Positions 48,721 through 58,900 of a stretch of 64,000 nucleotides of DNA are shown piece by piece. The notes below the pieces were generated by a model. The model had not been told where the DNA came from. It ran no database searches and worked only from the letters and a program-made list of their open reading frames with translations. The translations under genes were made by a program, and so were the position numbers. Each line of letters opens with the position of its first letter. Positions within the stretch are counted from its first letter, which is position 1. The stretch lies in assembly GCA_004009845.1 (NCBI GenBank), contig RMBW01000073.1:1-64000 (forward strand). The letters run 5' to 3'. This DNA is from Davidsoniella eucalypti (lineage: Eukaryota; Ascomycota; Sordariomycetes; Microascales; Ceratocystidaceae).

Positions 48721-50340
48721 GTTCACCAACTAGCACTATAGAGTAAGACTGTTTGGGCAGAAAGAGGGGATATAAGGCAGATACACGTATTGTGGAAAGA
48801 GGGTACAAGTGGTAGTATCCGTGCTGTAGTCATAGACTTTATAAGTGGCCGCTCATGAGACGAGGCTCGATCATGAGGTTGTGGAAGCAAAGCAAAACCA
48901 GCGTATAATATAAATAGCTTTTGCATATCAGGAAGGGTTCCTTCTATTGGGCTGAGATACAGCTAAGAACCGAACGGCCTGGCACAGAATATCTAGGAAA
49001 CATCGAGCTTGAAGAGCCTCGGGATCTTTTCTATATAAGCCCAAGTCAAGCCGCAGGAAACAACTAAACTAATTAATATATACAAAGATCAAGACAGGCC
49101 AAAAAATAAAGGAACAGACGCCGCTCTGCTGTACGAGATGTCCAGGATAAACGAGACGCCCTTGTCACAGTAGCTTTCTCTTATTTCTTTTTTGTGTTAG
49201 TTTTGGGCACAAAGATTAGATAGAAAAGAGAACTACCTAGTTACATGTTAATATAATACAAATGTATGTACAATACATATTAATATATAAGCATAACAAC
49301 TCCGCACAGAGCCAGGCACCTCCTATCCTACATATTTGTCTGGTGGCAAAGGGGCCCTTGACAGGTAACATAACATGTCTTTTTTCTTCCCTTTTTTATT
49401 ATTTCCATTGTATAGAACTCCAGAACCGAACTCTAGAACTCTGGCTGCCGCTTAGAACAAAGAAAAGTCTCTGCTTGAACGAGCGATATGCTTTTTTTGC
49501 TTAGGCTGACGTGGTCCACCCAGGAGGCTCTCAAGGCAGCAGTATAAATATATAAAAAAAGAAGAGAAGGTGCGGTCTAGCCACATCAATCATGGACTGA
49601 AAAGAGCCACGGTACGAAATTCCGATCTGCTTACTTTTTGTATTTCTCAATTGTTCTATTATTACTAAGCCAAGCCCAAGCATGGTTGTTATTTGACTAA
49701 ACTACATATACATATATATATAATATGCTATTCTGTTAATCTCATTCTAATATTGGCTGCCGGTAATATTCAAAACTTGAGTGTTTCAACAAGAAAGATC
49801 AAAAGCTTATCCAATTTAGAATTAGCCTGGAGGTCATGAAAAAAAAAACCAAAGCGAAAGCTTTGATGTTGTATTACAGCATTTCTGTCTGCGGTTTTCT
49901 CTAAGTTACATACATATACAGGATCAGAGATTCCCTACCTAGGTATAATAGGAAGAAATGTCAAAGCTTGCAAGGCAGCAGAATAAAAATGCCCTTATAT
50001 CAAAACATGCAGAATCCCAGCATGTGATGTGATCTGCCATAGATCTAACGCTTTCTTCACAACAGAGAAAAAGATATGCTATATAATTTTCAACGTCTAC
50101 CTACGGTCATATTGCAGTAATATGAAATCAAACGCCTGATCTTCCGGCGGTCTGCAACAGATTTCTCGACTTTTGAATATAGATTTATTCATCTCTGAAA
50201 GTGCGAGTTTAAAACGATGTGACCCCCACGTAAATGGCAAAACCAGAGCGGCCACAGAAGATAGCGACAGCCCAGAGTGCAGACGATTGGCTCTGATATA
50301 GAGAGAAGTAAATACTCTTCACTAACAGAAGAGATGAACC
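48721..50340. other. Intergenic region between the S9 homologue and the tRNA
   Basis: 1.6 kb of AT-rich DNA with TATA-rich patches near 49,700. A 67-codon minus frame (48,723-48,926) just upstream of the S9 start is not joinable in frame. No other gene is seen. Confidence 0.5.
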
Positions 50341-50411
50341 TCCGATACGGGGAGTCGAACCCCGGCCGCCTCGGTGAAAACGAGGAATCCTAACCGCTAG
50401 ACCATATCGGA
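50341..50411 (-). tRNA. tRNA-Glu, anticodon TTC, intronless
   Basis: The reverse complement starts TCCGATATGGTCTAGCGGTT and folds as a full cloverleaf. The acceptor stem is TCCGATA/TATCGGA, the anticodon arm is CCTCG-TTTTCAC-CGAGG with anticodon TTC, and the T arm GGGG-TTCGACT-CCCC carries a good B box. Length is 71 nt without CCA. No intron is present. A stack of LINE-derived sequences begins about 75 bp beyond its 5' end. Confidence 0.97.
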
Positions 50412-50470
50412 ATTGCTGTTGTGTTGCTGTTCTATTTATCCTCTTGGATCTACGCCGGAATTGCTGTTGT

Positions 50471-51238
50471 TGTTGTTGTTGTCCAACCTTCCCTCCTACA
50501 ACCCTCGGGGGGGTACCTTTGAGTTCGAGTACCTCCCCCTCCGTCCAAAGACGAATTTTTCCCCTTCGTCGTGGGTTTTAAGAGCGACCAGCACATATCC
50601 CCAATGCTGCTGTCCATTCTCGTTTTCTATTTCGACACTTGTCGACTTCGAAGCACCGTTTCGTGAGGCCTTGAGCCCGATTTCCCCTCTCGAGGGATGT
50701 TCTCACCAGCGACCGACCCCGCACCTTTTCGATCGTTGGTCTCCCGAGTCTATCCACTCACCTCAGGGAGCCACACTCACACACGGCGGGCAGCCTTTTG
50801 AAGGTTCCGGATGCCCGACCCCGCGGCGCGGGAATCTTGTCGCTGTTGCTTCATCCATAGCACCCGACTCGATTACGCCAAATTTTTCATTCTTACGGCC
50901 ACGATCACCAGCCTCTTGGAGGCTCACTGAATAGTGGGGATGGTAGCTCCACTTAGGAGTTGGTTTTGTGGATCTGTCTTTTGGGGAATAGTTTTGTGGA
51001 TGCACTAGTTTTTTTTTTTTTTTTTTTTGTATTTGTTTTTGCTGCTCATAGTGGAGGTATGGACCACTAGTTCTTCGGGGCTAGGGGATGGTCTCGTCCC
51101 GCACATACAAAGCTATTGAGTTTGTCAAGCGGAAGACGTTAAATATCTGTCCGGTAACCAATCCGGCGTCGTATGATCTTAGTGATTTAGGTAGACGTTA
51201 AATATAATCAAATCAAATCAAATGTTGTTGTTGTCAAC
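50471..51238 (+). mobile_element. Retroelement family beta, copy A: short non-autonomous element with target duplication
   Basis: The body is 50,488-51,222 (735 bp). It starts near CTTCCCTCCTACAACCC and ends in a tail AATCAAATCAAATCAAA. The flanks are TGTTGTTGTTGTCCAAC (50,471-50,487) and TGTTGTTGTTGTCAAC (51,223-51,238), a near-perfect target duplication. The left 390 bp match the leader that precedes the gag-like ORF in copy C. The right part carries the common 3' block (GGACCACTAGTTCTTCGGGG, GTCCGGTAACCAATCCGGCG). ORF1 and ORF2 are absent, so leader and 3' end are joined directly. I read this as an internally deleted, LINE-dependent element. Confidence 0.75.
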
Positions 51239-51340
51239 AAATACAAAAAAAAGACAAAAAAACAGTGCATCCACGAAACTATTCCCCAAAAGACAGACCC
51301 ACAAAACCGTATGGACCACTAGTTCTTCGGGGCTAAGGGA
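51239..51340. repeat. Family beta fragment with internal inversion
   Basis: 51,239-51,308 is the reverse complement of the stretch of copy A around its T-run (GTCTTTTGGGGAATAG). The next 30 bases (GGACCACTAGTTCTTCGGGG) return to plus orientation and are the segment that normally follows. Inverted upstream piece plus direct downstream piece resembles a 5' inversion from twin priming. Confidence 0.55.
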
Positions 51341-51388
51341 GAGGCTAGTCTTTACACTTTAAAATTGCCAAAACAACTTTAATATACA

Positions 51389-51588
51389 GGCACAACTTAA
51401 ATATCTACGGAGCCAATCGTGGCACTGACCAGAAAGGCCGTCGAGGACGATAACACGGAGGGACACGAGTATATCACTCAACTAGACTTCTCTAATGCGT
51501 TCAACAACATGAGCAGGAGGAGGATGGCAGACTCCGTGCGAGAGTACAGGAAGGATCTCTTGGGGGCAGCGGCACAACTTAAATATCT
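51389..51588 (+). pseudogene. LINE reverse transcriptase fragment between 18-bp direct repeats
   Basis: The plus strand encodes EYITQLDFSNAFNNMSRRRM and SVREYRKDLLGAAAQ, matching reverse transcriptase motif A (catalytic Asp in QLDFSNAFN) and the following helix of LINE polymerases. Only about 55 codons remain. The fragment (51,407-51,570) is bracketed by perfect repeats GGCACAACTTAAATATCT at 51,389-51,406 and 51,571-51,588. These could be a target duplication or a recombination product. Confidence 0.65.
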
Positions 51589-52163
51589 GCCCGGTAACCA
51601 AATCGACCCCGCACCTTTTCGAATGTTGGTCTCCCGAGTCCAGCGCACTCACCTCAGGGAGCCACACTCACAATCGGAGGGCAGCCTTTTTGAAGGTTCC
51701 GGATGCCCGACCCCGTGGCGTAAGAATCTTGTTGCTGTGCTTCATCCATAGCACCTGACTTGATAACGCCAATTTTTTCTTTCTTACAGCCACGACCACC
51801 AGCCTCTTGGAGGCTCACTGAATAGTGGGGATGGTTAGCTCCACTTAGGGAATTGGTTTTATGGATCTGTCTTTTGGGGAATGGTTTGGTGGAGGCACTG
51901 TTTCCCCGTTTTGTTTTCTTCTATTTTTTCTTCTTTCTTCTTTCTTTTATTTTTGTATTTGTTTTTGTATTTGTTTTTGTTGCTCCCAGTGGAGGTATGG
52001 ACCACTAGTTCTTCGGGGCTAGGGGACAGTATCGTCCCAAACATACAGAAGCCATTGAGTTGTGTCTAAGCGGAGGACTTTAAATATCTGTCCGGTAACC
52101 AATCCGGCGTCGTATGATCTTAGTGATTTAGGTAGACGTTAAATATAATCAAATCAAATCAAA
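51589..52163 (+). mobile_element. Retroelement family beta, copy B
   Basis: The copy starts abruptly within the leader block (CGACCCCGCACCTTTTCG) and runs through the same leader-to-3'-end junction as copy A. It contains GCTTCATCCATAGCACC and CAGCCTCTTGGAGGCTCACT, then the 3' block and an AATCAAATCAAATCAAA tail ending at 52,163. It is 5'-truncated relative to copy A and has no ORF. The next base begins copy C. Confidence 0.65.
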
Positions 52164-52544
52164 CCTCCTACAACTCGGGGGGGTACCTTTGAGTTCGAGT
52201 ACCTCCCCCTCCGTCCAAAGACAAGTCTTTTCCCTTCGTCGTGGGGTTCTAAGAGCGATCAGCACATATTCCCGATGTTGCTGTCCATTCTCATTTTCTT
52301 TTTGGACATATATTGTCTTCGAAGCACCTTTTCATAAGGCCTTGAGCCCGACTTTTCCCCTCTCGAGGAATGTTCTCACCAGCGACCGACCCCGCACCTT
52401 TTCGATCATTGGTCTCCCGAGTCCCATCGCACTCACCTCAGACACTCGGCGGGCAACCTCTTTGAAGCCTGACCCCGCGGCGCGGGAATCTTATCGCTGT
52501 GCTTCATCCATAGCACCCGACTCGATTACACCCCGAAAATAGAC
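52164..52544 (+). mobile_element. Retroelement family beta, copy C: 5' leader of a LINE
   Basis: Begins CCTCCTACAACTCGGGGGGG immediately after the tail of copy B. It matches the left 390 bp of copy A up to ACCCGACTCGATTAC. It then departs from the short copies into gag-like coding sequence. This shows which LINE the short copies derive from. Confidence 0.65.
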
Positions 52545-53439
52545 GCATTCTCAATCGAACTCTTGAAGTTCGTCATGGGTGAACACTCCGTCAAGGAGTG
52601 CAACAACATAGCCCCACAGAGGGCTATCTGGCCGGCCAGTCTCAGGCCAAGGGGACAATCAACCGCCCCCGAAACAAGTAGAGGCAACCTACGTCAGAGT
52701 TGCCACTAATGCAGTGGCCCAGCCAACTACGGAAAGGACCAACAAGACCGCCCAACAAGACCGCCCAACAGAGCGCCAAACCATCTGACGACGTCAACCA
52801 AGGCGGCACCGAGAAAGAACGAATGGGAAACTGTCTCTCGAAAGAGAAGACAGAATAAGAGAGCACACCAAAACTCTCAGAAACCCGATCCCAAGGTGAC
52901 CTCCAAAACACCGGAGGCACGCCAGGATCACAGAATCTTGGTCCGCCTGGCTGAAAAGTCGAAGAAGAAAGCTCTGCTCCAGAGCCCAGCTGTGCAAGCA
53001 CTGCGGCTCCAATGCACACACAAGTGCTGAACATCCTCCCTGCTGCGAGGTCACACATGAATGCATATCAAAATGCATCATCTGCCGAGGCCCTCACCCA
53101 GCAGATGACCCCCAGTGCCCGCTAAGAAATAGAGTGGACGAACTGGAGAAGCGGGCAATCCGGAAGGCCCAGCTGACGAAATTCCTGGAGGCCAGAAACG
53201 AGAGGTGTGGAAAACTTCGCACTCCTCAGGCGGACACCGAGACCACCCCCCAGGAGGTCACCGAGACCGCTCCTTCACCGGCCCCTAGCCAACGGACACC
53301 AGAGCCCCAAGGGAGCTCTGCCCCAAGCCAGATCTTGCCGGAAGTGCAGGTCGCAAGGGAACTCACCAGAGATCCCAAGCCCGCCCCACCAAGATCAAGC
53401 CTCCGGCGCAGCAACCGTCCCAAACCCAGCGATAATTAA
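52545..53439 (+). pseudogene. LINE ORF1 (Gag-like) with CCHC zinc knuckles, frameshifted
   Basis: The 5' part reads IELLKFVMGEHSVKECNN, then in another frame KNEWETVSRKRRQNKRAHQN and EARQDHRILVRLAEKSKKK, a typical Tad-like Gag region. From about 52,980 the final frame gives CKHCGSNAHTSAEHPPC and CIICRGPHPADDPQC (zinc knuckles), then a Pro/Ser/Thr-rich tail ending at the TAA at 53,437-53,439. At least one frame change is needed, so this copy is not intact. Gag-like ORF1 proteins bind element RNA. Confidence 0.75.
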
Positions 53440-53800
53440 TGTGTGATACAAACACAAGAACAATCAATGGGCTGAAGATTTTCCAGCTCAATGCTCATGG
53501 TGGTTACGACAACCACATTGCCGCTCTTCAGACGGCAAAAGCAATGGAAGTGGACGTAGTTTGCATCCAGGAACCCTTTATTCGGAGGAACCTGGGGGAT
53601 GCACAAACGGCTCCGATAGACTATTATCAGACATATGCACCGTGTGCAAAGTGGGTGAAGCGTTCATTGATAACAACCCATGTCAGAAAAGGCTTGATCT
53701 CGGAGCAGGTCATGATGGCTGGTGATGTAGGCCATCGTGACATGGTAGTAGTATAAGATATACTGGGGCTAGAAAAATCGGGACTTGTTGAACCGGACTC
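53439..53800 (+). pseudogene. LINE ORF2 start: APE-type endonuclease domain, truncated
   Basis: ORF2 begins at an ATG overlapping the ORF1 stop (TAATG). It encodes LKIFQLNAHGGYDNHIAALQ and VDVVCIQEPFIRRNLG. These are the first two motifs of the exonuclease/endonuclease/phosphatase fold, with Asn and catalytic Glu, and are used by LINEs to nick the target. An in-frame TAA at 53,754-53,756 interrupts it. Coding-like sequence resumes (DILGLEKSGLVEP) until an inverted copy D cuts it off near 53,800. Confidence 0.75.
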
Positions 53801-54245
53801 GATTTGATTTGATTTGATTTGATTATATTTAACGTCTACCTAAATCACTAAGACCATACGACGCCGGATTGGTTACCGGACAGATATTTAAAGTCCTCCG
53901 CTAGACAAGCTCAATAGCTTTGTATGTGCTAGCCCTGAGGAACTAGTGGTCCATACCTCCACTAAGAGCAACAAAAACAAATACAAATACAAATAAATAA
54001 AATAAACAGTGCCTTTATAAAAACAATTCCCTAAGCGGAGCTACCATCCCCACTATCGAGTGACCCTTCAAGACGCGTGATCGTAGTCGTAAGAAAGAAA
54101 ATTTTGGCGTAACCGAGTCGGATGCTATGGATGAAGCACAGCGACAAGATTCCCGAGCCGCGGGGTCGGGCATCCGGAACCTTCAAAGAGGCTGCCCGCC
54201 GAGAGTGAGTGTGTCTCCCTGAGTTGAGTGCGATGGGACTCGGGG
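53801..54245 (-). mobile_element. Retroelement family beta, copy D, inverted
   Basis: On the plus strand it starts with the reverse of the TCAAA tail (GATTTGATTTGATTTG) and proceeds through the 3' block to part of the leader block. It has the same leader-to-3' junction as copies A and B, so the same short element has inserted here in opposite orientation. It ends the ORF2 of copy C. No clear duplicated target is visible. Confidence 0.65.
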
Positions 54246-54348
54246 TTTCGGTAGAGGATAAATAAATAACAACAGCAACACCAGTCGTGTTGCGCCTGGC
54301 CGGCCTCGCATGAGGCAGTTGGTTCAAATCCAGCTGGGGCAAAACTAC

Positions 54349-54740
54349 TACTGAAGTCCATCCTATGCTTACGGTAGAGCATCTGAGGGTTTGGGAAGCC
54401 CCTCCACTCACGAAGCTCTGCAGAAGGTAGATGCCAGGTAATAAACATACTGTTCTCAGAGGGACTATAATACAAGGAGCTAATGCTTAGGTTTTGAGGT
54501 TCCCGATGAGGTGGTTTTTCGGGATTAGAAGTTGAAATGCGCAGGAATAGCATATAACGAAACCATAACAAATGCTCTGTATCTCAGTGGCCTGTCACTG
54601 TTGAGAAGTAGGCTGTCCTTCACCTTATATTGTATACTAGTATCAGTTCAGGCTGTGTATCTTAGGATACCGAGGTGCTACATAGCTATTAAGAGCTCCA
54701 TTTCCACCTTGACCAAAATGGATTTAATTTAAAAGAAAAA
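54349..54740 (+). mobile_element. Retroelement family alpha, copy 2, diverged
   Basis: Homologous to copies at 38.5 and 59.4 kb from TACTGAAGTCCATCC to CTCCATTTCCACCTTG, but with more substitutions and only a ragged A-rich end (AAAAGAAAAA). No flanking duplication is seen. The 30 bases before it contain GGTTCAAATCC, a near-match to a Pol III B box. Confidence 0.7.
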
Positions 54741-55211
54741 GTGCTTGCTCGCTTGTACCGAGCCTGGTGCCGAAGTCTAGTCTGGCACCCAACTTGGAAC
54801 TGTAGAGAGTTGAGAAGGTCGCTTGCCCGCGCATGCAAATCGTAGAATGGTGAGGCTTCCAGTCTCTTCGGCCAGTGAGACAACTAGACCAGCATAGGCT
54901 GTGGCGATGTATTAGCATTAGTACATAGTAAGCAGCATAGAATGGCCACGATATTTAAGCCACAAATTGCGATGTGCGGTTAGAGGAAAAGCAAGTGTAT
55001 AGTATATTATGCAGCTAAAGGAGTGTGGGATGCTAAGAGCATGAAAGAGCAAAACAAAATACAGCAAGAGGTGAAGACATTGAATGAGTTGACCAAGTGA
55101 CGGATGACGCCCGGGCGACTGGAGAGCAGTGGTGGTGGTGAAATTACCAGGGAGACCATCCGCAGCGTCTTATACAGGGCCAAGTGAAGGGCTCGGAGAC
55201 GAGTGACTAAT
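54741..55211. other. Intergenic region
   Basis: About 470 bp between the retroelement pile and the stop codon of the secreted-protein gene. I see nothing else in it. Confidence 0.5.
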
Positions 55212-55977
55212 TTACAGCATCTTGGCGAGAGCTTGGTAGTAGGTGAGGCAGTTGATCCAGGGGCTATATTTATTATCAGCATTGTCTATCCATCTCTGAC
55301 CCGCTATGCGAAGACGAGCAGGATCCATCTTCTCTTCAGGAACACGGCCGCCATATTCAAGGCTATAAGGTTAAGGTCAGCATATGTGTAGGTCACGAAG
55401 CAGGACATCGAGATGTTGAGCTATAGATTAAAGAAGAACATAGAAGAAAGGAAGAGAATCAAACTTACTGCTGATTGGCATAGTCAGTATAGGTGTGGCT
55501 TGACTGAACCCAGCCGTTATCCCTAAAGCGTACGTGGTACAAGGTACCGCTGAACGTGTCGGAAGAGGTGCCAACCTTGCCCACCACAAGACCGACGTGG
55601 GTGCAATCCGTCTGATCTAACACGTACTGAGTAGCTTGGTTAGGAGCCTCCCAACCATGAGGAGCCTCATAGCAAAGCATGAAGTAGTACGAACTGCCGG
55701 GAGACAAAAGGTAGGGCGAAGCACGCGCGGCCTCATCGTATTCGTCATCACGGGCCATGATAGTACGCTCCTCGACGCCGTTCTCAACATCGTCCTCCTC
55801 GTCGACATCGCCAGATGCAGAGGAGTCAACAGTGAAAACAGTATCAGGGACCGGAGTCGAGTCATCATCCATATGCAAAGGCACAACAGCATTGTTCGCA
55901 TCTGAACGGAAAGGCTCAACGGGAACGGCAGCGCTGGAAGCGATGGCAGCACAAGCGAGAATACCGCAGAACTTCAT
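55212..55977 (-). CDS. Small secreted protein of unknown family
   Basis: Two exons (55977-55469 and 55362-55212) encode 219 residues. The start is the ATG at 55,977; the frame extends upstream only via GTG. A signal peptide is clear (MKFCGILACAAIASSAAVP). An acidic, probably disordered segment follows (SGDVDEEDDVENGVEERT), then a compact C-terminal domain with Trp/Tyr/His-rich text: YYFMLCYEAPHGWEAPNQAT, CTHVGLVVGKVG, FSGTLYHVRFRDNGWV. Across the intron comes LEYGGRVPEEKM, RIAGQRWIDNADNKYSPWIN and a terminal YYQALAKML. The splice (GTAAGT..CTTATAG) is the only one giving this continuous domain. It has few cysteines. I do not recognise the family; a secreted effector-like or hydrolase-like protein is possible. 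Confidence 0.7.
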
Positions 55978-58900
55978 GATGACGAAAGTGAATGACACAG
56001 AAGAGTGATGATGGTTATGGGTGGGAGGACCTAGAAAACGACTGACTAGTAGTGAGTAAAGAGAGAGGAAGGGCTGATGAGGCTGTCAGGTGGTGAAGGG
56101 GAGAATCCAGAAGAGAAGCTAAATAGGACGGAACATTGTGATACTTATACCATCTTTCTCTTGGTTGATTTTGTTTGTCTTTGTCTATGATCACATAGTC
56201 GTTGAATCTTTAGATTCATCCAACCCTACTCTCGGCTTTGGTCCACGTCCGTAACTCGAGACAGTATCAAGCAGGCTACTCTTGAATTGGATACACCCTC
56301 TCAAACTCCATAGAGAAAGCTCGCTCGGTATCTCCAAGTTCAACAAGATCAGACTTAGACACCGATGCTTCAGTTATTCCTAATCTTGGACACTCCGTAT
56401 GATCCGACCACTGAATGACCAAGCATCATCAAGCATCGTCATCAGTCACCGCCTCCTTGGGTTAGTCTTCACGCCCCTCCCCCTCCCCCACCTTCTTGAG
56501 TCCGTTCATCACCATCATCTTCGCAAGTTAGAGAAACCTCTAAAATCTCGGCCAGCATGTCTTGGCCAAGAGGGCCGAAGTCTCTAGCAAGGTCCATGAT
56601 GCGAGTGTAGAAACATATCGCCATAAGCATATACATATGTCCGCCTGGCAGTAAGCAAGTTAATAAGACATGCATTGGCACTGAACACCAAAAGACCTCA
56701 AGCTAAGGCGAAGATAGAATCGTACAAGCCGGACTCTTGGGTCTAGGGTGGCCATGTCCTTGGAGGCATAAGCAGACTCTTCAGATATAATAAGCTCCTG
56801 AGATATAATAAGCTCCTGAGATATACCATCTATATATGTACGCCTCCACAGATCATGCTCACTATGTCACTACGGTCCGCCGAACAAGGACAGGCATATG
56901 TTATAAACATATACAGACGAAACTAGTCTATAAGCACAACCACATAATACCAGTCTTGTCCCTAAGTCGGCTATTCCCGGATGGCTATAACACAGTAAAG
57001 CAAAAGACTGCACTAAAGCTAGATCAAGCAAATCAACCAGTGATTCCAAAAAGAACATGACGAGCCTTTGCAATCAAAGCATGAAAGTCCGTCTTGCCTT
57101 GTCGTTGTCTTCCCGAGTATACCAAAGCATGATAAAGAACAGTAGAAAGGTGTTCATCTCCTTGCACCGAAAAGGATACACGCCCCCTATTAGTTGAATG
57201 CTGTACGTGTGTCTACAAAACAGGTGCTTTGAACAAAATGTTTAGAGAACGGTGAGGCTACCCCGGGGGATCAGAACTTGATACATGACTGTATTATTAA
57301 TCACTAGGCGTGATTAAGAAAAAAAGGAGAAGCCGAGTTTAGGGCAAATAGGTAAAACAAGAGCCTATCCTTTCACTGCTACTCGGAGCTAGCGAGTTAA
57401 TTTGACTTAGAGTTGGCCTGTCCGGTCTACAGTTAGTCCTTGAGGTATTGTAGCATATCAGCTTGTGCATGTGTACATACTAGTATGATAGTACTAATGT
57501 ACATACAGCACGTCTCTAGTCTGATATTGTCTGATATTAGGCGCTAACCTCAAACATGCTTTTCTGTTTTCAAATATCCAAGACTGTTCTTTAACCAATC
57601 ATTACCATATCACCGTTATTATAAGAACTTATCACGGCCATTGATATGAATGAGCCTTGGAGTGTGATTTGTCAGCATGTCTAGGTACTTCCAACGATGT
57701 TGGTTATATCGTTTAAAAACAAGGCACAGCTTTATGCACTAGACTATATTTTTACCAATTATATGCTGCTACAACTATGTCAACTCTGACTGACTATAAC
57801 TCTCTGTATTCATGACATGTCAGCATACTTATCCTTCAACAGGGTCTCAGTTACAAGGAGCGCATTACCACGGCACTTGCAAAAGAAGCATGGATGAAAG
57901 AAAAGTATGGGGCAAGAGGGGTGTGCTGTTGTATCTTGGCGCCTCTTGGCGCCAGATTACGTACAAAGCTGGACATCATATTACCTTCTAATTGCCGATG
58001 TTCCACGTGTGGCTATGTGATTATAAAGCTAATTATACCTAGCAGTTCCAACGTGTTTAGTTACCGTAAAACCAAGTCAGTCTGTTATTTGTGCTATAAT
58101 ATATATAGTATAAGTACGTTACCACTACATAAGGACATCAAGTAGTTCCCCTAGGTTGATGATATGGTAGGCAATAGCCTGAATACTCGGGGTCCTAGCC
58201 AAACACTGCCTGTAACTAAATATGGTTCTTGACTTGATCTAAACAACCTTGAAATATTAAAAATAAATAACTCACACATATACATAGAGAGACAGAGAAA
58301 CAATCCCAGTGTTTTGAGGTACACATATCAACTACTTCCGTATATTATCTCCATAGTACTAACTCTAGACGTCTATAGATGTACTATAGTTCAGTGTCAG
58401 AACGCGGCTATCGCAATTTGGCTTGCCATGTTCACATGAGATGCGAGGAAAAAGGACTCTAAAAAAGACGACATTGACACGTAGACCTAAGAAGAAAGGC
58501 ATCTCAAGTCAGTGCAGCGTTTTCATGCCTCGCTTGCAGAATTCAGCCAGAGGCTCCAACCACACCAATCCATAGATTACCTGGGACTTGAATTCATTGC
58601 CTATATGTACTCTTATACTTCATATTTTGGATCTTCTATCCTCACAGAGAAAGCTCAAGCTGTTATAGTACTTATTTACATACGTATTTTCATACCGCCA
58701 CAGTGGTTACTGGCAGTGATAAACGTTGTTTGCTAAACTTAGATGCCGACGATAGGGCTTGTTTCTTTGTCAAGATCTCTTGGCTCCAACCATCACAAAT
58801 GTAATTCCATTGCGAGACTGAGAACACGCTTTGATTTTACTTGATTTTATTTTTGTATCATCTGACTTGATATGACACATGGAATAGCCATGGATTCTTT

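Noticed and set aside
48723..48926. Upstream exon with a signal-like Met for the S9 homologue
   Set aside because: The hydrophobic start is attractive, but no GT..AG pair joins it in frame; an in-frame TAG lies just before the chosen start.
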